57,012 bases of DNA from NCBI GenBank assembly GCA_024277255.1, contig JAJRVQ010000036.1, positions 1 to 57,012 on the forward strand, read 5' to 3'. Both the position numbers and the translations under genes were made by a program. The notes under the pieces were generated by a model that saw only the letters and a program-made list of their open reading frames with translations, was not told where the DNA came from and did no database searches. This document shows positions 31,052-38,661 of this stretch, piece by piece; the first letter of the stretch is position 1; every line of letters starts with the position of its first letter. Source of the DNA: Acidobacteriota bacterium. Its GTDB lineage: Bacteria > Acidobacteriota > Thermoanaerobaculia > Multivoradales > SZUA-115.

Positions 31052-34000
31052 TCAGGGTCGCGCCTCCGGCAACTCGACTGCCGCCTCCCGTCGCGCCCTA
31101 GCCTGCACCCGGAGTTCTTGGCCTCCAACACGCACCAGGTATTGGCCAGCTGGCAAGTTGCGCACCACCTCCTCGGAGGTGAACCGGGAAGCACCGCCGA
31201 ACCACTGGCGTAATAAGCCAAGATCCCAGCCGAGATGAGAAAGCTGAATGGACTGTAGCGCGGGCTCTGCGGCGACGAAGCGCAAGCTCGCCGTCGCCTC
31301 GCTCACATCGATGGCCACCTCCTGGCGGGGCGAATCGTCCAGCACGCGCCAGTCGGCGAAACCCCAACGGCCCTCCACCTGGCACGCCACGCGATAGGAA
31401 CGTGGCAGGGGTGGCCTCAAGTCGAGACGCGCCCCCTCACCGCGAATCGTCACCACCCGCTTCAGGCCGTCGTCCGTCTCGAAGAAGCAAAGCCCGGAAG
31501 AGCCACCCGAAATCGTCGCGATCAGCTGAGTTTCTCGCTCGCCGTTACCCATTTCCAGAACAAGATCACCGACTGTCTCCCCCTCCCGCAGATGGACAGA
31601 AACCAGCGTCGAATAGCGATTCGCGCGCCGTGCCCGCAGCTGGTAGTCGCCGCTCAGCAGGCCACGAAAGCCGAAGACACCCGCGCCGTCAACCTGTTGT
31701 GTTCTGGCTCCAGGGAATAGCTCCACCGTGGCCCCCGCCACCACCTCGCCATTCTCTTCGACGACCGTGCCTGCCACCGAGACTCCTTGGAAGTCAAAAT
31801 TACGAACAATCTCGGTGGCGGAACCGTCGGCCACCGAGATCGACTCGGCGATCTCGATCCCGCCATCCAGCTGCATCCAAATGACCTCCCAACGGCCCGG
31901 CAGAACGTTGTTCACGGCATAGGAGCCATCGCCCGCGAGCACCGCGCTCAACTCATCGGGCCGGGTCGACAGCACGCGCGTGCGCTGCTGAGCGCCCAAC
32001 CCTTGGTGGAGCACCGCCTCGGGTAGACGCTCTGCGCGCTCCTGCTGCAAGACCAGCATCCCCGCGGCCGGTTCACCAGCGACCGTCACCCTCCCGCGCA
32101 AGCGAACAGCGTTGCGCTGGCAGTCGAAGCTGGTGTCTTCAACGACCTCCACCTCTTTCTCACAGACCGCCTGGCCATCGACTTGCACCCGAATTCTGAG
32201 TAGTCCAGCGGGTACCGCGGTGAACCGCGCCCCACTTTCCGAGATCGTAGCGAGAAGAAGATCCTGGGGGAGGTTGCGCAGCCCGGGATCGAGCGTCACC
32301 GTGGCCCCCTCGTCATCACTGCGCACCACCACAACGTGGCCTGCCGACAGTTCGAGAGAGCCCAAGTCCAGATCTTCACCAGCGACCGGCTCCACCACCA
32401 CCGTGCGCGTGACCCATCCTGGAGCTTCGATGCGCAAGGTCGAAGGCAATAGCTCCGCCCCTTCCATAACGAAGAAGCCAGCCTCATCCGTCTTCACCGA
32501 GGCTTTTTCGCCAAAGGCCCAAGCCAGGACCTCGCCCAACTCCGAGGGGCGGGTGTAGGTAACCCGCGCGCCGACCACCGGTTGGCCATCCGCCGTGACT
32601 ACCTGCCCGACGATGCGCAAACTTGGAGGCGCGACGATCACCCCCAGATCGATCACCTCTCCACCGACCCCTTCCACATGGAGCCGCTTTCTCCCCGCGT
32701 CGTCGGCCGTCAGTTCGAGTTCGTGCGCTCCGGGAAGAAGTTCGAGGTCGAAGGTACCCTCAGCCGTCAGCTGGTCAAAGTTCGTCCGCCCAGCGCCATG
32801 AGTCTTAAACCGCCCTCCGTGAACCGGCGTAAATCCATCCGTCTTGACGTAGCCACCCCGCACCACCAGCGCCGGTTGCAACTGAATCAGAACCGGATCG
32901 GTATCGCCCCCCGCCTCGGCTGGCGAGGGCACCACAATACTGTGGCGTTGCGGTAGATACCCGACCGCGTCGAACGAAAACATCAGCTCCGGGCCCTCGA
33001 TCTGGAGATGGAACAAGCCGTCCTTGGCCGGGCGATACCGCGTACCATCCTCACTCACAGCCCATGAGTTCTCGACCAGGCCACCGCTCTCGGCGTCGGT
33101 GACACCAACCGCGACCGTGGTGATCGGTGCGAGCCGCAGCCGCCCGAGTTGAAGTTCCAGTCGGTCGAGTCGCCCGCTCAGCTGCTGGCGCAAGACCCGC
33201 TCCCCCTCCTGGGCGTGCAGCAAGATTTGGCCGACGGGAATTCCACTCAGCGCAAACCGACCCTCCTGGCCAGTCAACATCTGGCTCCGTTTGATCATCC
33301 CAAAGCCATCAGGGATAAAGCTCTGCGCCGACACCAGAGCCCCGTCAATGGGGCGGTCCTGACTATCGACCAGAAGGCCGGAAACGGCGATGCCTCGCGC
33401 CAGCTCGACCACCGGGGGCACATCCTGCAACCGCCGAAAGACTCGCGGCAACCGATCGTTGCTCGAAATCACCACTGCCGAGTGAGTCTCTTCGCTCAAG
33501 ACTAGCTCCACAGTTCCGCGCTCGTCCGCCTGCTCCAAGACCACCAGCCGCACCACACCGCGAGCACCCTCGGGAGGGATGACAAGGTTGATGCGTGCAT
33601 GAGCGAGCGCTTGGCCTTCGGCCTCAATCTTCCAGGCAAACTTTTTGGCGGGAAGTAATTCCAACTCAGCTACGGTCTCGGTGCCATCAACGCTACGCCA
33701 GGGCGAGACCCTCTGCGCACCCACCGCGCGCATCTTCGCCCCTTGCTTACCCACGAGAACCCCGCCCGTTCCGCTCTTGGAGATTTCCACCTCTGGTAGC
33801 AGGGACTCCGGCACCTCCCACCACATGGCGGGCGGCGCCACCCGCAGCCGCGCCGGTGCCGGTTTCTCGCCTCGGCGAACCCTAACCCGCAGACCATGGT
33901 CCTCACAATCTTCGGGCAACGGCGCCCCGGCAAGAACCTTCCTGGGCGCGCACCGATCGTTCCACACCCAACAGTGGGAGCCCTCTGGTTCAGCGAGCTT

Positions 34001-34153
34001 GGGCGTCGAGCCACCGTAATCGACTTCAAGAACGCTCGCCAAGACCCGCCGCTGTTGATCCACGCAAGCGGATTGCCAACGGACCAGATCTTCGACACCG
34101 TCCCGCGGCTGGATCACCATCGCCAAGGCTAAACTGAGGGCAGCGAATGACAC
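31052..34153 (-). CDS. Large exported multi-domain carboxypeptidase-regulatory-like protein
   Basis: A 1,033-residue secreted protein built from repeated beta-sandwich modules of the carboxypeptidase-regulatory/CNA-B type. At least six units are visible by lines such as VSGLLVDSQDRPIDGALV, IVGQVVTADGQPVVGARVTY, LRGRVTVAGEPAAGMLV and VAGTVVEENGEVVAGATVEL, often followed by GxxxFRGLLSGDYQL-like strand ends. The N-terminal ~130 residues include a short hydrophobic leader and cysteines (HCWVWNDRCAPRKV) and are distinct. No catalytic domain is seen; a surface or periplasmic binding or structural role is likely (inference). It starts at GTG, 3 nt after the preceding gene, as the last gene of a three-gene exported-protein operon. 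Confidence 0.75.
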   Translation of the reverse strand: MSFAALSLALAMVIQPRDGVEDLVRWQSACVDQQRRVLASVLEVDYGGSTPKLAEPEGSHCWVWNDRCAPRKVLAGAPLPEDCEDHGLRVRVRRGEKPAPARLRVAPPAMWWEVPESLLPEVEISKSGTGGVLVGKQGAKMRAVGAQRVSPWRSVDGTETVAELELLPAKKFAWKIEAEGQALAHARINLVIPPEGARGVVRLVVLEQADERGTVELVLSEETHSAVVISSNDRLPRVFRRLQDVPPVVELARGIAVSGLLVDSQDRPIDGALVSAQSFIPDGFGMIKRSQMLTGQEGRFALSGIPVGQILLHAQEGERVLRQQLSGRLDRLELQLGRLRLAPITTVAVGVTDAESGGLVENSWAVSEDGTRYRPAKDGLFHLQIEGPELMFSFDAVGYLPQRHSIVVPSPAEAGGDTDPVLIQLQPALVVRGGYVKTDGFTPVHGGRFKTHGAGRTNFDQLTAEGTFDLELLPGAHELELTADDAGRKRLHVEGVGGEVIDLGVIVAPPSLRIVGQVVTADGQPVVGARVTYTRPSELGEVLAWAFGEKASVKTDEAGFFVMEGAELLPSTLRIEAPGWVTRTVVVEPVAGEDLDLGSLELSAGHVVVVRSDDEGATVTLDPGLRNLPQDLLLATISESGARFTAVPAGLLRIRVQVDGQAVCEKEVEVVEDTSFDCQRNAVRLRGRVTVAGEPAAGMLVLQQERAERLPEAVLHQGLGAQQRTRVLSTRPDELSAVLAGDGSYAVNNVLPGRWEVIWMQLDGGIEIAESISVADGSATEIVRNFDFQGVSVAGTVVEENGEVVAGATVELFPGARTQQVDGAGVFGFRGLLSGDYQLRARRANRYSTLVSVHLREGETVGDLVLEMGNGERETQLIATISGGSSGLCFFETDDGLKRVVTIRGEGARLDLRPPLPRSYRVACQVEGRWGFADWRVLDDSPRQEVAIDVSEATASLRFVAAEPALQSIQLSHLGWDLGLLRQWFGGASRFTSEEVVRNLPAGQYLVRVGGQELRVQARARREAAVELPEARP

Positions 34154-34156
34154 GGC

Positions 34157-35248
34157 TTAGTTCTTTGTCTCTGGATCGACCGGCTCGTGAACCATGGGTT
34201 GCCGAGAACTCGCTCGTAGAGTTCCGAGAAAGGCCTGCGCCTTGCCGCGACTCAGCAGCACGAACAACCGGTCCCCGCGCAGATCGGCCCGTAGCCGCGC
34301 CGCAAGATTCTCGCTGGAGACGACGCAGGGAGTGTGCTCTTGATAGTCGGTCTCACCGAGCTCCCACTTCACCAGGTCCCAGCAAACCGGCTTGGATCGG
34401 TGCTGATCAACCTTGCGCACAAACATCCAGTAAGCTCCAACCCCATCGCCAACGATTTCGTCAACCAAGGTCCGCTGGTTGATCCACGAAGTCGCGTACT
34501 CTTCGTTGGAGAGCGCGAACATTTGCTCGCGTTGGATTTGACAGCCTTCGTCGACCCCCAAGGCCGCGACAGACAGAGCCTCAACGAGCTTGCCGCTCGT
34601 GTCATATACGTAGGCGCCGGCTTCCGCGCTGGGCACAACGACAACACGATCACTGCGCACAAACCGACCGACGGGCAGCTGTGCTCCCGCGCACCAGTCA
34701 AAGCCACGGCCGGCGTCCATCGTCGGAATCAGCCCCCTGGGCTCCTCATCATCGTCCACCAACCAAGCGATGTACCCTTCGTAACGATTCGTAGTCTCGT
34801 CGGAGGCACTACCTCGAAGACCAACGACTAGTGAAGTCGATGCGCTGCGGTCAAGGTCCCCGACCAGGACAAACCCACCTTCGAGCATCGTTCGCCCCGC
34901 CTCTAGCCGAGAGAATCCGAACAGTGCTCCCGAATAGACGGCCCCCAACTCGCTATAGGCCACGCGCCCATAGTCATACGGCGGCGTGGCAGAACGGGCG
35001 ATCCGGAGCGCCGTTTTCGCTCCCACTTTCCAGGCGTAGAGTCCTTGACCGCGAACTCCAACCACGATCGAGTCTTCGGAGGACCAGCGCAGGTCCATCG
35101 CCCCGCTGAGTTCAATCGGCAATTCCACCGGAGAGAGCTGCAGCGGTACCTCAAGAATCTCCTTCCCAGCCCTAGCCTCCGCCGTTGGCAGCAAGACAGT
35201 CAAAAGGACGAGTCCGCGAACCAGGGTCTCGCTAGCGAAACGCTTCAC
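34157..35248 (-). CDS. Exported protein of unknown function, operon middle gene
   Basis: A 363-residue protein with a signal peptide (hydrophobic residues 10-22, ARA cleavage). The body alternates short strands (SIVVGVRGQGLYAWKV, RVVVVPSAEAGAYVYD, DRLFVLLSRGKAQAFLG) in a pattern that fits a beta-propeller, though no WD or NHL motif is obvious. Conserved-looking cysteines are at WCAGAQ, GCQIQ, PVCWDL and TPCVVS. I do not recognise the family. It starts at GTG, sharing one base with the stop of the upstream gene, and is followed after 3 nt by the carboxypeptidase-regulatory-like protein, so the three are one operon. Confidence 0.6.
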   Translation of the reverse strand: MKRFASETLVRGLVLLTVLLPTAEARAGKEILEVPLQLSPVELPIELSGAMDLRWSSEDSIVVGVRGQGLYAWKVGAKTALRIARSATPPYDYGRVAYSELGAVYSGALFGFSRLEAGRTMLEGGFVLVGDLDRSASTSLVVGLRGSASDETTNRYEGYIAWLVDDDEEPRGLIPTMDAGRGFDWCAGAQLPVGRFVRSDRVVVVPSAEAGAYVYDTSGKLVEALSVAALGVDEGCQIQREQMFALSNEEYATSWINQRTLVDEIVGDGVGAYWMFVRKVDQHRSKPVCWDLVKWELGETDYQEHTPCVVSSENLAARLRADLRGDRLFVLLSRGKAQAFLGTLRASSRQPMVHEPVDPETKN

Positions 35249-35754
35249 TACTTAGATACACCCTCGAAAGTAGCTTGCGCCAGGACAAGGCGGTTGAAGA
35301 GACGATCGTCGGAGCAGCCAGACAGTATCGGTGAGTCTTGAACACTCTCGTGGCCAGCCACAAGAGTGCCATTAGTCGGATCGCCCGCCACCCTGGCGAG
35401 CGCCATCGCCTCCACTGAAGCTTGTTGATAGGGACTCGATACAGCTCGGCCCCAGAGAATCTCAGGGCTCCCCTCTACTCCCTGATGGCTAGCCAGTATC
35501 GGATATGGGCCAGGAATCCCCGGTTGTGGACAAGTGTCGCGACCATCAATATCGAATGAACAGTTGACGTACCCGCCCCCACCGCCTCCTCCAACCCAGC
35601 AATCAAAGCAAATCGAGCCGGAGAGAGCGCAGACCCCCCATAGCGCCCGAGAATCGAGGATTGGGTCAGAACACTCAGCCACCATCGGGGCCACGGAAGC
35701 GACACCGACGGCTACGAAAACCAAGCAAATTACCACGCTAAGTTTCCTTCTCAT
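35248..35754 (-). CDS. Small exported Cys/Gly-rich protein, first gene of operon
   Basis: A 168-residue secreted protein with a clear signal peptide (VVICLVFVAVGVASVAPMVA). Right after cleavage comes a cysteine-rich segment (AECSDP, GVCALSGSICFDCWVGGGGG, NCSFDIDGRDTCPQPG) with about seven cysteines and a run of seven glycines, then a plainer tail. The pattern suggests a disulphide-stabilised extracellular protein. I do not recognise it. GGGAG precedes the ATG. It overlaps the next gene by 1 nt. Confidence 0.6.
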   Translation of the reverse strand: MRRKLSVVICLVFVAVGVASVAPMVAECSDPILDSRALWGVCALSGSICFDCWVGGGGGGGYVNCSFDIDGRDTCPQPGIPGPYPILASHQGVEGSPEILWGRAVSSPYQQASVEAMALARVAGDPTNGTLVAGHESVQDSPILSGCSDDRLFNRLVLAQATFEGVSK

Positions 35755-35996
35755 TCTTTGTGTCTCCCATCAAGAGTTTCAAGTTCGGCCAACACTCTAG
35801 TTCAATGCAAGAAGTACGTCAACAACAAATACTCTCTTTGCTGCAACCCATACTCTCCCTACTCATCTCAGCTCTACCGTCAAAACACCGAGGTTTCGGG
35901 AGAGTATTCGAACCTACCTAGCAGCGCAGAAGGACCGACGAAGGACCCCCTAGAATACAGCTAGGCGCTTTCACCGCTGCTCAGCAACCTGCGCCC
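35755..35996. other. AT-richer intergenic region upstream of exported operon
   Basis: About 240 bp with noticeably lower GC than the surroundings, between the start of the exported-protein operon and the end of the MATE gene. A 68-codon plus-strand frame here is not protein-like. It probably carries the operon promoter; no clear boxes were assigned. Confidence 0.4.
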
Positions 35997-37406
35997 CTAC
36001 GCCCCCTTCTCCGCCAACTTGACCTCGATGCGTTGCCAGTGACCCTGCCGGAAGCGGGCGTAGGAGAGGAGGCAACGGGTCACGTGGCCGGCGACGATGG
36101 CGAGCCAGATGTCCGCAGGTTGTAACCCGCGCGTGGCTTGGAAAAAGGCGCAGATACCGAGTGGCAGGACGAGTTGGGAGACCAGCGAGATGTAGAGCGG
36201 GCTCTTGGTGTCGCCGGCTCCTTGCAGACCACCGTTGTAGGCCAGTGCGGCGGTGATGAAGAGGCCGGAAACGGCCAGGTAGCGCAAGAGCTGGCCACCC
36301 AGGGCGAGAACCGTGGGGTCCTCCATGCCGAAGATGCCTAGCAGCCGGCCGGGAACGAACCAGAAGAGAAGGCCGAAGAAGGCGGCCAGCGCCATGCCCA
36401 TACGCGCCGCCGTCGCCACCGTGCGCCGCGTACGATCCGGCTTGCCGGCGCCCAGGTTCTGCCCCGCCAGCGAGGAGGCGGCGGCCATGAGGCCGATCGA
36501 GGTCCAGGTGACCAGCGAGAAGAGTTGGGTGTAGGCCACCACGTAGGCGGCTTGCGCCTCGGCGCTATTGGCCAGCGAGCCGACATAGCGCAGCAGCAGC
36601 ACGCCGCCGACGTTCATGGCGATCCCCTGAATGCCGGTCGGCAAGCCAAAGCGGAAGAGCGAGCGGATGATCGACCAATCGGGCAAACGGCGCATCGTCC
36701 CCGACAGGCGAACCACCAACCTGCCGGAGAAAAGCCAGTTGATGGCGAGAGCAGCGACGATCCCACCCGCCAGCACCGTACCGATCGCCGCACCGCGGGT
36801 ACCCAGGGCCGGGATCGGGCCCAGCCCGCGGATCAACACCACGTTGAAGGCCAGATTCAACACGGTGAGCAACAAGCCCAGCCGCAGAGGAGTCCTGGCA
36901 TCGCCGGCCGAGCGCAAGGCCCCGCCGACCATGAAGAAGAGCAGCGAGCCTAAACTGAAGACGAAGAGGATGCGCAGGTAGGGCAGAGCTTCCGCCTGGA
37001 CCTGAGGCGCCGCGTTGACCAGCCGCAACAGCTTCGGTGCCAGGAAGTAGCCGAGCGGCGCGAAAACACCCACCGAGAGGCCGATCGCGGTAAGAAAGGC
37101 CTGGTAGACCACGCGGTTGACCTTGCCCCCATCGCCGGCGCCGGCAAAGCGGGCCACCAAGACTCCCATGCCGGTGAACAGAGAGGCGATGAAGACGATG
37201 ACCACCAGGAAGATTTGCCAACTGACGCCGATCGCTGCATTGCCGGTATGGCCCACGTAGTGTCCGACCATCGCGTGGTCGATCAACCCCTGCAAGCCGG
37301 CGATGATGTTTTGCAGCATGGTCGGCCAAGCCAGCTTCCACACCGCCCCCAGCACCGGCCCCTCGGTCAGGCTCTTGTCAAAACTGGATTCGGTCATCGC
37401 TGCCAT
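35997..37406 (-). CDS. MATE-family efflux transporter
   Basis: A 469-residue multidrug and toxic compound extrusion (NorM/DinF-like) transporter with the expected twelve hydrophobic segments in two internally similar halves. Typical sequences: LAWPTMLQNIIAGLQGLIDHAMVGHYVG in TM1-2, and VTWTSIGLMAAASSLAGQNLGAGKPDRTRRTV, the family's conserved loop. It would exchange Na+ or H+ for cationic drugs or metabolites. It is a single-gene unit. The start is uncertain by a few residues because MAAMTES offers two ATGs. Confidence 0.92.
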   Translation of the reverse strand: MAAMTESSFDKSLTEGPVLGAVWKLAWPTMLQNIIAGLQGLIDHAMVGHYVGHTGNAAIGVSWQIFLVVIVFIASLFTGMGVLVARFAGAGDGGKVNRVVYQAFLTAIGLSVGVFAPLGYFLAPKLLRLVNAAPQVQAEALPYLRILFVFSLGSLLFFMVGGALRSAGDARTPLRLGLLLTVLNLAFNVVLIRGLGPIPALGTRGAAIGTVLAGGIVAALAINWLFSGRLVVRLSGTMRRLPDWSIIRSLFRFGLPTGIQGIAMNVGGVLLLRYVGSLANSAEAQAAYVVAYTQLFSLVTWTSIGLMAAASSLAGQNLGAGKPDRTRRTVATAARMGMALAAFFGLLFWFVPGRLLGIFGMEDPTVLALGGQLLRYLAVSGLFITAALAYNGGLQGAGDTKSPLYISLVSQLVLPLGICAFFQATRGLQPADIWLAIVAGHVTRCLLSYARFRQGHWQRIEVKLAEKGA

Positions 37407-37523
37407 CGATCCTCCGGTCTGTTGCTCGCCCGCGATCTACTAACTACGTAGTAGAGGGTGAGAGGTTTGCAGCCCACGGTGACAGCAAGCAGATCGCGGA
37501 CTCAACGGGTCAAGAGCCCCATC

Positions 37524-38231
37524 TCAAGAAGACAAAAGGAAGCGCGCGCCCAGGAAGATCCACCACAGGCCGAGCAGCCGGAAGATCCACAATAAACTTC
37601 GCACGCCGAGGAGGAAGAAGTTGTGAACCGGAAAGGGCACGGTGACCTCGCGGCGAGGTTGCACGGCGAAGAATCCCCAAGCCGCCAGGTTGACGGTGAG
37701 GCCGACCAGTAGACGAAACCAGGCGGTCACCGTCTCCAGACGCACGGAGACTCCAGCAGCGGTGGCGATCAGCGCGCCGAGCAGCAAGAGCAACGGCAGG
37801 AAGATGCCGACGCGCAACGGCCAACGCCACGACTCGACAAAGGAGAAGAAGCGCGCCGCGGAGTCGGTGTGGTGCGGGCAGCAGCGGGCCTCCACCGCTG
37901 GCGATCCGCCGCACAGCAGGAGGGTCTCACTGGCCTGTTCAGAGGTCAGATTCCGATTGCACCACAGACACTTGTGCGCCAGTACCCGCCGCATGTAGGG
38001 CCGCGCCAGGAAGCGATGGGCGACCATCAACGCCACTCCCACGGCCAGGCTCAGCCCCACGGGGCGCGGGTGTGCGACGAAGAGAAAAAGGACCACCGGG
38101 ATGAAGAGGAAGAGCGCCACTCCCAGCAGGGTCCGTCGCCGGGCGTGGCGATTCCCACCTACACCGAGCCTCTCCGCCGCTCCTTGCCGTTCGCCGTTGG
38201 TCACGCGGCGCATTAGATCATCAGTTGACAA
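37524..38231 (-). CDS. Membrane protein with zinc-ribbon-like cysteines
   Basis: A 235-residue membrane protein I cannot name. Two hydrophobic segments (about residues 34-75) precede a soluble loop with LAHKCLWCNRNL and LLCGGS ... ARCCPHHTDSAARFF, a Cys4/His arrangement that looks like a zinc ribbon. Two or three more membrane segments follow (IFLPLLLLLGALIATAAG, WFRLLVGLTVNLAAWGFFA, SLLWIFRLLGLWWIFLGA). It is divergent from the blaI-like gene with only 31 bp between starts, so the BlaI-type repressor could control both. Confidence 0.6.
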   Translation of the reverse strand: MSTDDLMRRVTNGERQGAAERLGVGGNRHARRRTLLGVALFLFIPVVLFLFVAHPRPVGLSLAVGVALMVAHRFLARPYMRRVLAHKCLWCNRNLTSEQASETLLLCGGSPAVEARCCPHHTDSAARFFSFVESWRWPLRVGIFLPLLLLLGALIATAAGVSVRLETVTAWFRLLVGLTVNLAAWGFFAVQPRREVTVPFPVHNFFLLGVRSLLWIFRLLGLWWIFLGARFLLSS

Positions 38232-38253
38232 CCCAGCCCCGTCCTGCTAATTT
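38225..38253 (+). promoter_or_regulatory. Sigma-70-like promoter of blaI/M56 operon
   Basis: TTGACA (38225-38230), a 17 nt spacer and TAATTT (38248-38253), a near-consensus promoter. Transcription would start about 38260, only a few bases before the ATG at 38263, so the message may be leaderless or nearly so. Just after it, AGCATCATGCT (about 38257-38267) is a small palindrome that also covers the start codon and could be an operator. Confidence 0.5.
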
Positions 38254-38262
38254 TCCAGCATC

Positions 38263-38661
38263 ATGCTAAAAAAACAGCAAGAGGCCACCCCCCGTCTCAG
38301 CCGCCGCGAGCGGCAGATCATGGATGTGATCTACGAGTCCGGCAGGGCGACCGCCGCCGATGTTCGCCAACGGATCGTCGATCCGCCCTCCTACTCCGCG
38401 GTTCGCGCGCTGCTGCGGGTGCTTGAAGAGAAGGGCCATATTCGACACGAGCAAGACGGTCCGCGCTACGTTTTCCTGCCCACCGTGCCGCGCGAGACGG
38501 CGCGACGCTCGGCCCTCGGCCATTTGCTCCGCACTTTTTTCGACGGCTCGACGCAGAGCGCGGTGGCGACGCTCCTCGATCTCAAAGCGCAAGAACTCAC
38601 CGCAGAGGACTTTGATCGCCTCAGCCAGATGATCGAACAGGCCCGCAAGGAGGAGCGATGA
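38263..38661 (+). CDS. BlaI/MecI/CopY-family transcriptional repressor
   Basis: A 132-residue winged-helix repressor. RLSRRERQIMDVIYESGRATAADVRQRI is the first helix set, SYSAVRALLRVLEEKGHIRHEQDGPRYVFLPTVP the recognition helix and wing, and the C-terminal helices (about 80-132) the dimerisation part. In known BlaI/BlaR systems an M56 membrane sensor triggers cleavage of the repressor. It overlaps the M56 gene by 4 nt. There is no beta-lactamase gene next to it, so the regulon is unknown; the divergent membrane protein is one candidate target. Confidence 0.9.
   Translation: MLKKQQEATPRLSRRERQIMDVIYESGRATAADVRQRIVDPPSYSAVRALLRVLEEKGHIRHEQDGPRYVFLPTVPRETARRSALGHLLRTFFDGSTQSAVATLLDLKAQELTAEDFDRLSQMIEQARKEER

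Noticed and set aside
35758..35964. 68-codon plus-strand frame
   Set aside because: Ser/Tyr/Asn-rich with no start signal, in an AT-richer promoter region.
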